From Struthio camelus (Eukaryota; Chordata; Aves; Struthioniformes; Struthionidae), in assembly GCF_040807025.1 (NCBI RefSeq), contig NC_090942.1, positions 179,751,247 to 179,815,246 on the forward strand: a stretch of 64,000 bases of DNA, written 5' to 3'. The notes under the pieces are model-generated. The model was given only the letters and a program-made list of their open reading frames with translations. It ran no database searches and was not told the origin of the DNA. The position numbers and the translations under genes were made by a program. Positions 14,420 to 27,258 of the stretch are shown one piece after another. Positions within the stretch are counted from its first letter, which is position 1. Each line of letters opens with the position of its first letter.

Positions 14420-14485
14420 ACAAGTAGAAGTACTATCAGTACCCTGTCTTAGGACAGGGTAAACTGAGACACAGCATTTTAATAT
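14420..14485 (-). repeat. MIR-like CORE-SINE relic, antisense
   Basis: The plus strand reads GTACTATCAGTACCCTGTC then TTAGGACAGGGTAAACTGAG then ACACAG. This aligns with the complement of the MIR 3' half (GTACTATTATTATCCCC, then a GAGGAAACTGAGGCACAG-type segment). MIRs are ancient tRNA-derived SINEs shared across amniotes, so a degraded copy in a bird is expected. The match is short, so confidence is moderate. It includes a perfect 9-bp hairpin (see findings). Confidence 0.4.
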
Positions 14486-15205
14486 ATTTATTTATGTTCT
14501 TTGAATCCCTGTCAGAAAGCAGTAAACACTGTGATGATTAATTCTCGACACACCTATTTCATAGCGGTTAATGACAAAAGGGATTAGGTGTGGCCTGACC
14601 TCTTATCTATCAGAAAACACTACAGTTTACTCAGCCATATTCATGTTGGGCTCTGTGATTTGTTTTAGGATAACATATTTCATTGTTCAGAAAACAAATT
14701 GTTGTATACTACAGGAAGGAGCAGGAGACAATGAAACCACATCCAAACTAACAGATTAAACTGTTCCTGAGCACCACCACCTAAGGGTTTAAGTACAGGT
14801 TTTGCCCCAGCATAGCTAGCTACCTCTTACACAATTCTCAGGCATTATCTGGGAGCTTCTATGGTAACCTCTATGGCCAGAGATCATCAGCAGAGGCAAT
14901 CTGCAAGTGACCACTCTGTATTGAGCATAAGACAGCACTAACAGGGATTTGGATGGATCTGTGTGCCAGAGAATGGTTCCAGGCACATTTAGGTTACTAG
15001 TATGCATGTAACATGATGTGCCACTGGTCTGCAAGGAAATTAAGTGGTCTGCCTAAATAATCCTACTAAGAAAAAATTCTCTTTAATCTTCCTGGAAGAA
15101 AAAAATTCTCAAGTTTGTTGTCTACCTATCTTTCCTATTCCAAATGTGGTCATGAGAGATAGTGTCCTCTCCTACACATGCATGTAATTCACACTGTAAA
15201 ATTCT

Positions 15206-15570
15206 GGAGAGGAGAGGAGAGGAGAGGAGAGGAGAGGAGAGGAGAGGAGAGGAGAGGAGAGGAGAGGAGAGGAGAAGGGAAAGGAAGAGAAGGGAAGAGA
15301 AGGAAAGAGAAGGGGAGAGGAAGAGGAGAGGAGAGGAAAAAGAAAAGAAAGAAAAGAGAGGAGAAGGCAAGGGAAAGGAAGGGAGGAGAAGAGAGGAGAA
15401 GAGAAGGGAAGGGAAGAGAAAGGAAGAGAAGGGAAAAGAGGGGAAGAGGAGAAGGAAAGGAAAGGAAAAAGAAAAGAAAACAGAAAAGAAAAGAAAAGAA
15501 AAGAAAAGAAAAGAAAAGAAAAGAAAAGAAAAGGAAAGGAAAGGAAAGGAAAGGAAAGGAAAGGAAAGGA
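15206..15570 (+). repeat. 365-bp polypurine microsatellite (GGAGA, AAAAG and GGAAA blocks)
   Basis: This run is purine-only except for C at 15368 and C at 15481. It starts with pure GGAGA repeats (about 15206-15275), passes through mixed GGGAAG/GAGAA sequence, then a clean AAAAG array (about 15482-15532) and a clean GGAAA array (about 15530-15570). The open frames it creates on both strands encode only Glu/Lys/Arg/Gly or Ser/Phe/Leu/Pro repeats and are not genes. Such tracts can adopt intramolecular triplex (H-DNA) and are length-unstable. Confidence 0.97.
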
Positions 15571-16471
15571 CAAATAAAATGGATGAAATGTGATTATATC
15601 TTCTATCACAATGTAAAGCTGGAAGAGTCTGGAGATGAAAACAGAAGTGAAAAGATATTTGCATTCCGTAGATCTATATAAGAAAAGAACAGGGATGACC
15701 AGAAGCACAGCCATCAGGACACACACTGCAAAATTGTTTGGATTTCAGCTGTATTTTTTTATTTATTTATTTACAATGTTAATCTATATCAGAGACCCTA
15801 AGCACCACTTACCTGTCACCTGGTAAACTGTTACAATATTTAGTTTTGCTATGAAGAAATTTCATTGAATTTCAATGCTGCATTTGTCCAACTATACTCT
15901 CTAGGAACTGAATAGTTATTCTTTTTTCCAAAAACCTGGCTGCTGTCTCATTCTATTTTTCAAAGGTATGTATATACTCATATGCAATGACTAAGTCACA
16001 TCTTAGATTCTCTTCTATGTGATATTTTTTTCCTTAAATTTTATACCACCAAGCTATGATTTATTAATGTAATCTTGGTTTATTTTTGAAACAGCAGTTA
16101 AAATATAGATTAGCCTCAAAGGTCTTGCTGGTAGAGGTATGTATTTTGGCTTGTCTCAGAGAAACCATTTACCATTTGGACAGAGATGTGCAGAACTTTA
16201 ACCTTATCTAACGGCAATTTCTGGACCTCTGCAAAAGACTATTATGACTATGTCTGCCTGTAAGTCACTCAGATTTTCACTTTTTAAAGGTCATACGACA
16301 TTATTTCCTTAGTTCATATTTCTTCAGCTGTATTAATAGTTTAAAGTATTTTAACACAAGTTTTTTCCCAAGACAATGAGATCTGAACTGAACATATCTG
16401 GACAAATAGGAACAGATGCCCTTTAACTACAAGCACAACCAGTTCATGTCTGGGATAAACTAAATAACAGC

Positions 16472-16488
16472 AAAAAAAAAAAAAAAAA
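16472..16488 (+). repeat. Poly-A run (17 A)
   Basis: Seventeen consecutive A, with a similar 17-A run at 10726-10742. No attached element recognised for either. Confidence 0.95.
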
Positions 16489-18686
16489 GAAATTCTTAAA
16501 GATACAAAATGAATTATGTGATAAATATGAGTATATTTTGAAGAGGATAGGTTAGTAAAAGTCAAAATTTGTTCATGTATATATTGCATATAAGTGGGGT
16601 GCCTTGCAGATTGCCCTTCCTCCCAGTTACACGTGAAAGAAACCCTTCTCCATCCTTGGTCAGCCAAATGAGTCCTGTGAAAGGAAACAGAGTAAGAACT
16701 GGAAAATGCATTTTTCTTTTCTTTTAGAGAAATATAGGAAATGGAAATAAGAACTCTTCCTTTCCTCCTCTGCAGAGGAGGAGTTCATCTGCATTTACTC
16801 TGCCGTTCTCCTGTGTCACCTCTCCACAGATTACCACCGGGGCTACACCTTCTGGTTAACCTGAGGGTCTCGCTCAAAGGCTACTGTATGTAAAATTGAA
16901 ACAAACAAACAAAAATGCCCCAAAGTCTCTGTGTGCCAGGTGTCAGTTCTCTCATTTCTCTCTTTATTGCTTCCTTCATTAAAGTTAATCTAAGCCTTTA
17001 ATGAGGCTGCTACATTTTATAAAAGTTGAGGGGATTTAGCTTAGAGGAAAAGAATCCCAATCCTACAGGCCTCTTTAAATACCAGACTTACAAAGATTCC
17101 CTGGTGCCATAATAGCTGCTGCTGTCTGGCTCCCAAGGTCCTACCTTGCTGCTCAATGCAGTGATAAGACCTACAGCAACACAAATCAACATCTATTCAA
17201 AATAAAACTTTCAGTGAAACTTTCTTGTTCCCCCCCACCTGCCCCGCATTCTCATCAGGCTTTCACAGGAGTATTTTTATGAAAATCTGACAGAGCAAGT
17301 ACTGGACAAAGTAATAATCAATACAAAAGTTAATATATATACATTTCAGTGCTCGGTGGAACTCATGCATATTTTATGTATAGAAGATATCAAAAGATAT
17401 ACCAGTGCAAACAAAATAAAAAAAAATACAGGAAGACCTCTTAAATCTCACCAAGCCTATGCTAAAAGTGTCAATTTTCTGCTTGTTACATTTTTAAATA
17501 ATCATCCTTTGTGCCTTGGCCAAAGTTTCAGCTAAACTTTCTGATAAATAGTTTTTGACTGTGGTCATTCATATTTCTTATCTACCAGTCTGTAGACATC
17601 TTGAATGAAAATTATCTAAAGGAAATAGAGATATCTGAAATGTTGACATCTGAGAAAAATATAAATGAATCACAGCTTAAAAATACTCCTCATTCACTAT
17701 AATAGGAACTTGAATTATTAGCTCAGGTGTAGACATCTACAGAAGAGATACATAAAATGAGGCAAGTGAGTCTGATCATTTTGTCACTTTTTCTTTTATT
17801 TCACTGAAAATAATATGCTTTTTTTCTGTATGCACAATAATTAATTCCATTTGATATTTGTCTTTGAATAAAGAAGCTTTGTGCTGTAATACTTAACAAA
17901 TGTTAAATATATTCTGCTGTCTTTCATATACTCTTGCTTGGGCTGTGGTAAAGTAGAAAAGGAAGTCTGAATTTGAAAGCTAACAATGTAACTGCTACTT
18001 TTGCAGTGTGAGAGAACTAATGATGGGATTCGTATTCAATAAAATACAGGTAAGCGTGTTGAGAGTTGCGTGCTAGGCCTTGTATGGTAGCCAAAAGATT
18101 AGCACTAAGGAGTTTTGTAATAGATGTATATTTTATACTAGGCTATCTGATGCAGGACGAGATTGGGCTTCCAAATGTCTGTATTCTTTTCCCTACCTCT
18201 GGAATTAATTTATCTAATTTTTAGAAGCATCAGCAGCATTCAAACTCAGTGAAGAATTTTGAATTTGTTTGTAAGATCTTTCCTTTATGTGGAACATATT
18301 ATTTTAGGGGAATTTTGCTATCATCAGAGGGGATACGCTATTAGATGCAAATACAAAGAACAGATGACTATCCATCTATTTCACAAATCAAACAGCTAGA
18401 ATTTGTTGTCAATAGCTTATGAAGATTTAGTAATTTTAAAACCAACTTTCTTAAGTAATCTGATGCAAAAAATAATCCAAAAAGCTATCACTCTTCATGA
18501 TTTAGAAATATAATTGGATCGTAGAGGATTTTTTTTTTTTACATGCAAGATTTCACATTAGTGTAGTGTAGTGTTGAACATAAGCTTTGAGGTATTTACT
18601 GCAGTTTAAATACAAGAATCAGTAAAGGCCTTTTGAGAAATGGAAGGGAGTTACAAGGTCATATAATTCTGAATGAAGGAAGCAAG

Positions 18687-18742
18687 AAATTATCTGGGAA
18701 ATTATCCGGGAAATGAAAAATTATCTGGGAAATGAAAAAAAT
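18687..18742 (+). repeat. Short tandem cluster, GAAATTATCTGG units
   Basis: GAAATTATCTGG, GAAATTATCCGG, then GAAATGAAAAATTATCTGG and GAAATGAAAAAAATC. Repeated local slippage of a roughly 12-19 bp unit. Confidence 0.85.
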
Positions 18743-21277
18743 CATGAATTTGCAAGCTAAAAACGAACTCATGTAACACAGAGTTGTTACTGAAGAAACA
18801 ACAGAATCAACTCTGACCTAATATTTGCATTATACTACTATGCTCTGGTAGCCCGGGGGGCTGCTAAGTTCCCTCGGCGCTGCTCCTTGTCTTCCATGAT
18901 CAAACACACTGGCCAAAGGTATTAGGAATGCTTGAAATGATCTGCATTCTGGTTTTAACTAAACAGTGTGCATTAGAATACCCTAACTTACCTTGGAGGA
19001 AAGCTTGGGCTAATATCCATCTGCTGCATTCAATCTTTTACCTTTTAACTAATATCCAAATTTCTTGCATTGCAAAGTTCAGCCTTCTGATTATCTCACC
19101 TTCGAACTCCTTCACAGCAACATGATAGTGTTTATATTCAAATTCATTTCTCTCATCTCCATATTCCTCTTATTCCTCTGAAAGTTCTATTTCCAAGTAA
19201 AATTCTACATTTTTTTCACACTTTAATTTGGTGCTTTTCCTTTAAGACAACAAGGTTTTGGGAAAAAAAAATCAATTACAAATCAATTTTTTGGGGGGGA
19301 AAAAAAATCAAAGTCTAGCTGCCTGGACTTTGTAACTATTACGGTGCTAAATTCTAACTAACTGTAAAGATTTAGTATTGAGATAGGCCTAGAGTCATGC
19401 CAACAGTCCTTCTGTAAGCAGTTGAGATGAACATCTCAAGGGTGCTTAACCTTGACTCAAGATGAACAGCATCTTAATGCTAAGTTCCCTCTACTGACTA
19501 GAGTGGAACATGTCGTGACTATGTTCCTAACTTAATAGACTTATGCTGGTAACATGAATCCAACTCCGTGTTTGTGCATAGGCAAAATCTTCAGAACAGA
19601 GTTTTTTTGTATTACATCTGCATCACTCGTAGCTTAACTAGTCCTGTTTTGAGCCAATCTCCCTAAATCCTGTCACAATAGATATAGTTCTAATGTTATC
19701 TGCCCTAGCAGAGTACAAATTCTGGACTGAGGAGAGAGTCTGTACAGATATTTAGTCTATATCTCGTCATCATTTATGAAACACAGTCAGAAATTATTTT
19801 CATTCCTTTAAAGCTACATATTTGTTTCGTTTTCTTATATGTTCTTGTCTCTTGGAACAACCTTAAAGCAAGTCAGAACTTAAGCAGATGTTATTTTGGT
19901 AACTGTAACTTTAAAAGTACTTCTAAATTAATCAGGAGGTTAGATACTCTGGGGAAGAATAAATAGTTAAGTGAGGTTGATAAAATAATGTTATGTTACA
20001 CAGCCCACAGAGAATTGGAGACTCCTGCATTGATTATCTGTTGTTTCAAAGTACCTTATCTTGTCTTTTCTTATTCAAATTGAGTATTTGCTTATGCACA
20101 ACATGGACAGTGTTATGGGAAGACATTGCTTGCTTCAGAGCTTATTCTTTTGGCAAGAATATCATGGCAGAAACAGGCAACTTTACAATTGCTTGGAAGC
20201 AGTGTAGACCTACGCGCCACCCAACAATGTAGCTGGTAAAAAGACAGTGATCTGTTACAATAGAAAGTTGTTCTCTGTGGAAGTAGTCAATTAATAGAAA
20301 ATCGACTTTTTTTTCTTCTAAATAAAATGATTATATGAAAGACGGGACAAGCTACCAGATTGTTTTAGTATGTCAGGTTAAATGGGGTTATTTTTGAATG
20401 GAGAGTAAAATGTTAATTCTTTCAGTTATTCTGATTAATCTGCACCTATTAAGAGAGCTGAGGTGAATAGTGATTATGCTGACATAAAATGAGTTTCTTT
20501 TTTATTTGATTGGAAGCACATATCAGAGCAAGAAAACTCTTAGATGTTCTTATGGTCAAACTAGCTTGATATGCAACTGAAATGATTATATAAAGGAAGC
20601 CAGAACTAGGGTTTGGAAGTCCGCTACTCTGAAAACTTCCACAGGCGAAAACAGGAATATGAAAGACATCTATCTCTAAGAGATTATTTCACTTCACATT
20701 GCTGCATGAAAAAGAATGCTAATTCTAAGTATTAATTTCTCTAACTAAAAAATCGCACAGACACTAACATTTCTCACTCTCTGTAGGATGGATACATGAT
20801 ACAGAAGAGATACATGAAACATTGTGGGTTTTCTTTTTCCCAATTGATCTTTTTCTCCCAATGAAATAAAAGCAATGACTGTAAGATATAGATAACTAAC
20901 CTCAGATGAAGTATTACATCCCTTTTCCCAGTGTATAGACTCCTGGTATAATTCTTCTTGAAAATCTGTGTTTGAAATTATCTAATTTCTGCAGATTTTC
21001 TGCTTGAGTGCTTTTATATGTATAAGGAAATGCAAGTGAAAGCAAAATAATATTGATAACCTAACTGTTGTCACACAATTGTTGTCACAGCGTGGCCTTT
21101 TTACAGCAAGCCATATAACTTCTTGGGATGTAGAAGTTCTCCTCCTTCTAGCGAACTTTCAGTTGATAGCTCAGCTATGAAAAAAACATTCACCTTTTTC
21201 ATTAAAGTTTCTTGAGAGAACATATATAAATATGTAAAAATGGCTTTTATGTGTGACTATGTGAGTGCATTGTATAA

Positions 21278-21350
21278 ATATGCATATATTACATATACAT
21301 ATACATATACATATATATATACACATACATATACATATATATATACACAC
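21278..21350 (+). repeat. ATACAT/TA microsatellite
   Basis: Repeated ACATAT hexamers merging into TA and CA dinucleotides over about 70 bp. Open frames on the minus strand across it (Ile/Cys repeats) are artefacts. Confidence 0.93.
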
Positions 21351-22459
21351 AAACAAGTAGAGAAAAATTGGAAAGAAGGATGGGTCGATATCATTCTTGC
21401 ATAGCATGTGCCATCAAACTCTAGATTTAAAAGACCAATGAATGTTAAACAGCCAAAAATTAAAGTTATGAAAGTACTGTCCCAAATGCACAGATTTTGT
21501 GTCTAAGTGGTTATCCTCAACTTCACTACTTTAAACGTCAAGTAAATTGTTCAAATTTTTAAACATCTAGAATCTAATCAAGATCAAAGTATCAAAACCT
21601 TCTGATGTTAAGTGAGACAACTTAGTGGACTTAACATGAGAGTAAAAGGCATTAAACATGAAAAGAGCTTTCCTTATGTACATATTTTTAAAATAAGTGT
21701 ACTTTCAAAGTGGGACGAAATATATTCCTGTACCCAAGTGGGATCATGCTTATGTCTAATGCTTTGGCTAAAGAGGCATACCATAAACAGTTAATCTGTG
21801 TGAAAATTTGACCCCTTAATACTGACAGTAACAGGGAGACAGAACTGGTTCTTCTCACCTTTGTACAAAGAAAATAAGTTCTGTTGTCTCCAAAGTGTTT
21901 GAGCAACATAAATGCTTCTTTCACTTTACCTCTTTTCTTTACTCTTTTTTTTTCAAACTTTTAACTATATTTTTCTCATTCTTTCACTCAAATAACAAAT
22001 TTCAAAATCGTGTGCCTTATGTTTGGAATACCGGGATAGAAAAAAAAAAAAAGACATAGCATAAATACAGTCAATTTTGCCTATTATAATGCAATTTTAT
22101 CTGTATAATCTTGATTCAAAGCCCATCAAAGTCAATGGAAAGATTCTAATTAGCTTCAAGGAAATTTGTAACAAAACTTATATGTGACTTCAGCAGGTAA
22201 GTGATTGCTTGTTGTTGTCCTATGAATCATGCCTATAGACATATATATGAGACTCACATTCTAATATAATGCAAGGGGAAGAAATTACTCCAGGTTTCTT
22301 CAAAGCACTTGAAAAACTTACTTGTCTTGATCTTTTTTGTATATAAAATTTACCTAAATTTTCATAACCTTACGTGAAAAAATTAGCAGCTCTAGCTTAG
22401 ACTACAAAATTTTCAGAAATGCGAGGAAATACGATAATTCCCTTCCAACTCCAACTTTG

Positions 22460-22516
22460 TCAAATTAAACTTGGTAAAACATACTATTTCAAATTAGGCT
22501 TGGTAAAACATATTTA
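22460..22516 (+). repeat. Imperfect 29-bp tandem duplication
   Basis: TCAAATTAAACTTGGTAAAA-CATACTA is followed by TCAAATTAGGCTTGGTAAAA-CATATTTA. The copies differ at a few sites, indicating an older event than the one at 52873. Confidence 0.9.
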
Positions 22517-25500
22517 ATGCTCGTTATGTTCCATACCCTGGAGAAGGAAGAAAAGAGACATAGAAAGGTACTTAAAATAATAGCTCAAAGTTGTTTATAA
22601 GGCGATTTTTCAAATAGTTTTAGCACAAGTAATACATGATTAAAACTTTAGTTAAGTAAGGCTATTGCAATTAATCTGATCTTATACACATCTATCAAAT
22701 ATCTGATCACTAAAGAATAAAGCTCTTTTGATATTTGTTAAAGGTAAAATTTCAAAGCAGTGCAAAGATATTTTACTCCTATTGAGGCTGATAAGAGTTG
22801 CCTGACCAAAGTCATGTACATTATATTCAAAATTCACCCTATTAATTAAGAAATGAGACATAACTCTATGAGTTGAGTTATGATGTCTTGGAGCAGAAAT
22901 ATTTCAAGGCAAAGTCTTCTATACAGTCACTATACTGTATGCAGCACACTTGGGGTCCTACAAGTTTTGTCCTTGAGAGTTCTAATCTCTGAGAAACTGA
23001 GTGTCTTTAAAACTAGAAACGTATAGATTCGGTAATTCTGCCTGGAAAGTCATAGGTCTTAAAATAAATACCATTCCACAGAGCAAAAAAATGCTATTAT
23101 AAGTACATTCACAAGTAGTACCCATACACAATGCAGTAAATTATACACACGCATAAATTATACACACATATCATGAAGGTATCTATTTTTCACTCCTCAA
23201 AAATTCAAATACAGTTAATAGCAGAGTATCACTTTAAGAAACTATTTCTGTGCAATCAGGAAACATTAAGGTCTACTGTACATTTTAGAACATAGTACTT
23301 GCTCATATACAGAAGCTGTACTATTTTAGCTGTACTGGTGTCATTAGGCAACTTGTTAGTGTTAGTACACTCACATTGTTATGTATACTTAGATTGATGT
23401 AAGTATACTGTTATTACTTTTATCTTATTAAATTTTTTGCATAGGAAGTGGGGGAAGAAGAAGGAAAAAAAAGCAGCCACTAGTCAAAATTGTATTACAG
23501 ACTAGGAGATTAATTCAGACTGGTATGTTTGATTCACCTTTTGAGGCTATTTCACTGACCTAAAGCTGCAGAAAAAATGTCAGATTTGCACTGGAAATAG
23601 AAAGTATGATTTCACAGCTAAATAAAGCGGTCCATGGAATAAGCTTACACATCCGACCCCAAGTCACTTTACGACTGAAATAGGAGCTCATTGGCTCTGT
23701 TTTGGACTGTTCCTTTCCAGGATACGTTTGCTACACAGGACCTAGTTATCAGCCGTGTGAACGTGAGCCAATGGGTGCCAGTAAGTCTGGTAAGATGTTT
23801 GGAGGGATAACACTACTAAATGCTGTTATGTTTTTTTTTAATAAATATTTATACTATAATGCCTACATTACTTTGTAAATCTAACCTGATAATTCTAAAG
23901 ACCCTAACATGTACAGAAAAGATATATAACAAGAAACATTTAAAAAACAAGGAAAAAAAAGTGATTTAATGTTTGAATTTGCTCATTTAATGGATATAAA
24001 TAGTTCCTTATTGAAATAGATAAAGGAAACTGGAATTATATTATTAGGAAAGCTAAATTACATTGTATGCTACTTAAGGAAATTTAGAGATTAAAGCATG
24101 ACGAAAAAAGAACAAAGTGGGAAGCACAATGGCTGTAAATAGTTTGCATAAGAGTGAATTTAGACAACAAATGTAACTTTTGGTAGAAATTTAAGTCAAA
24201 ACATAAGATAAAGATTAAGCAACTGGGAGCTCTCTCCTGAAGTGTCTTTACTAGAATCTTTCTCCTATTTATGCTTGAAAAACAGACTGCAGAGATAAAT
24301 AGGTCAAGAGTGTTAAAATTAAGTGAATGAGGCTGCGTGTAATGTTAAAATATGAATGGCAAACTGACACTTGGCCATAATCATGCCACTTGTAATACTT
24401 AAATTAACAGTTTCAAATACTGGTGCATTTGCCACAATTATATTTTTATTTTTTTTAAATACTTTTATGAGCATATGCAAAGTTTGTCAATGTTTTTAAA
24501 AATTCTCATTGATGTTTGTGGTAGTTAACTCCTCTAACCTTTGTTTTTTCTATCAATTTTTCTTGGCAAATTCAACTTCCTCCAGTGTCATTTTAAACTG
24601 AAGGTTCACTATACTTCCTTGGATTTTATAAGACACAAATTTATCATACAGAAGCTAAACAACTGACAGCATTATTTGACCTTCTCCTCAGACAGAAAGT
24701 TGCATTTTATCCTAGGTGTTTAGATAGCAATTCTCAATCTTAAATAAAATTCATTTTAGCATTGCGAATACAAATATATCAAAGATTCAGAATTTCCAGG
24801 AAATACTTTTTTCCTATAAAATCCTGTGAGTTTTCTCTGTGAGCAACATTATACCAATAACACGCTATCTGCAGGTGAATGAATATGATAGCTTTGTCCT
24901 TCACGTTTTTGTTTTCACTACCTGTTTAGGTAATCAGTACGGTCTGAATGTTATTGCTAATATCAATTAAATCAGGTCAAAAGCATAACAGCAGGAAAAA
25001 GAGATCAGTCAGTTACCATATGAAAACCCAAGACGCCGGGGCACCTTATGGTATGTGCAAACAATTCACTATACAATTTCTGGAGAGAGGAAACTGGCAT
25101 ACTGTTGAATGCTGTTTTCCTTTGGGTAAAATTTTAATTAAAAAAGCAGCATGGATACAGGTTTTAGATCTTCACTATTCAAATAGCTGAGAAAGCTGTT
25201 TGAATTTTAAAATCTTATAAGGTATTTCATTAGAAAAAGGCTTCTGCTATCTCAATCTTAAAATGTTTATAATATGATTGACCAGAATTTATGAGTCAAC
25301 TGAACCCTGAAGTACATCAAGATGCAATGTCTCCTTCTGGACTAAACTTGAAAAACAAACATCTGTTTTCATATCCAAGGGACAAGGAAAGGTAGCGCCC
25401 CTTGCACATATCTGCTGTAATTCACGGTGACCAAGGGTATCCAAGGCTCTGCAATTCTTCTGCCATTCACCTGATCATGGCCAGATATATTTTTATCATA

Positions 25501-25780
25501 CTGAGGAGACGTGTCACTGGCTATTCCTGTATTTGTACAGCTCTATACAAAGGGAACAGAGGAAAAAGGTGACAGAAGGGCCATGTATCTGACCGTTAAG
25601 CTCTTTTTTCTACGTAAGCAATTCTGCATGCCCTTTTATCGCACTTCTGATCTGTATCCAAGGATGATCACATTTGTATTCATATGATACATTTGTGTAA
25701 ATAGAGTTCCATCAGGTTTGCAGATGTATGTAAAGTCTATTACTTAAGAACCAAGATATGCAATAGCCAAGGGTAAATGT

Positions 25781-25802
25781 AAAAAAAAAAAAAAAAAAAA
25801 AA
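25781..25802 (+). repeat. Poly-A run (22 A)
   Basis: Twenty-two consecutive A. A retroposed-mRNA tail was considered, but the upstream 400 bp show no reading frame or known retroposon, and no flanking duplication is evident. Confidence 0.95.
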
Positions 25803-27191
25803 GGTCTAGGTTTTATGTTAAGTTTATTTTTCCCTTTCTGAGTTTAATATGGTTTCTTGAGGCATATGAGCACTTACATAGACACCCTTTCAGTTTGTGA
25901 GGCACTGTGTGTTTGTGCAATGGGTAAAAGCTTTGTTAACTGTAAGTTCTGAAGCCTGGAGTTATAGAAGTTAAAAGGTTTTCTTTCTAGCTCTTTTTTT
26001 TCTTTTTGAACAAGACATCCGTTTGTGCCTGCCTTTGAACATATAAAGATGTGACACCTGGTTAAAAACTCTGTATGTGTAAATACAAAACTAGAATAGT
26101 CTCAGAGGTAAAGATCAAGCATTTTAAAAAGACAACCTAACAAAAGCTAATACAAAGAAAAAGAAAAGACTTACATTATCACTTCTCAGAGACAATAGGA
26201 AGGAAAACAGAAATATCCATGGGGTACATATAAAGTAGAAAGCAATTGGAAAAAATTTACAGCTCACTGAACTGCCCGAGTATTTTTCTTGCGTTAGTTA
26301 CACTCCCAAAGTGGATTCATTATCCCTATGTTGATAGCTAAAAATTAGACTCATAGTTCTAAACTAGTCATGTATCCTGCTTTTATAATAGTTAGAGGCA
26401 CAAACATCTCAGCAGGAAAGTTTTTTCATCCTATATAGGTGTCTAAGCCTATAGTTAAAGTTTGGCTTCTGGGAACACCTCTGAGACCCTCTGCATGTCC
26501 TAGTTTGTCCCCTAGACATTTCTTGAGTCCATATTAGAATTAAGTCTGCTCACGTGCTATTCCTCTTTCAGATCTTTATTTCCCAAGTTTTTACAGAAAG
26601 GTCCTTCAAATGAATTATTTGGAAGGGAGCTATGGAAGGGAGCAGGGCCCTCACGTGAACATTTAGTAAATCAGAATATCAGCTCGCACATCTGCAATAC
26701 TGACATCAGCTGCATATCACCGAGTTAATCTAGGTATAGCTAAAAAAATGTGCCAAAACCTACCTACTTCTCTCCACTGATTATCCAGTCTTACTAGCTC
26801 GGATTCAGATATCTAGACTTAAGCATTAAGGACCGCTTGAGATACCCTAGATATCCTGCATTGCTGCCAACTGCTACTCTAAGAAGACACAAATCTTTTA
26901 TCATATCTGCAGATGATTCTGTGCAGACATTACAGGTCATCTAGAAAGGCAAAAATAGATATATAAGCTATCACACCTACCATACCTCAGCTGAAAAAGA
27001 GCATGCTATTACTGTAGGTTCCTGTAGTGTAGACACCTAATTTTAAGTGTCTGCAGTTTGGAGCTGAAGTCTGTTCAGTCAATCAGAATGACATGAATCC
27101 TATTCCTGTAGATTAAAGAAAATATAAAAGTAATTCTTGAAATCTATCCATATAGAGAGGTAGATTTAAGTATATCCATATGTACCTCGAT

Positions 27192-27258
27192 ATGTACACA
27201 TATATAAATATCTACATATATACAAACATATATAAAAGTATATATATATATATATATA
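27192..27258 (+). repeat. TA-rich microsatellite
   Basis: Imperfect ATAT/ACAT repeats ending in an 18-bp pure TA run. Confidence 0.9.

Larger units (their letters stand above)
6836..15205. other. No gene seen; unique DNA with A and G runs
   Basis: Contains poly-A runs (8080, 10726, 11820), A-rich 12313-12352, the poly-G run and the MIR-like relic. At 13099-13135 GCAAGTAATGCA occurs twice within about 30 bp, in a locally GC-richer patch (13075-13190). No coding frame is persuasive. Confidence 0.65.

Noticed and set aside
15122..15726. Open frames of 143-184 codons on both strands
   Set aside because: They come from the polypurine microsatellite; the products are simple Glu/Lys/Arg/Gly or Ser/Phe/Leu/Pro repeats.
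19422..19440. TTGAGATG-AA-CATCTCAA inverted repeat
   Set aside because: An 8-bp arm with a 2-bp centre is expected by chance in 64 kb, and the context gives no function.
21171..21407. 78-codon minus-strand frame rich in Ile/Cys/Tyr
   Set aside because: Translation of an ATACAT/TA microsatellite.
25781..25802. Possible processed-pseudogene poly-A tail
   Set aside because: No coding remnant upstream and no flanking target duplication.
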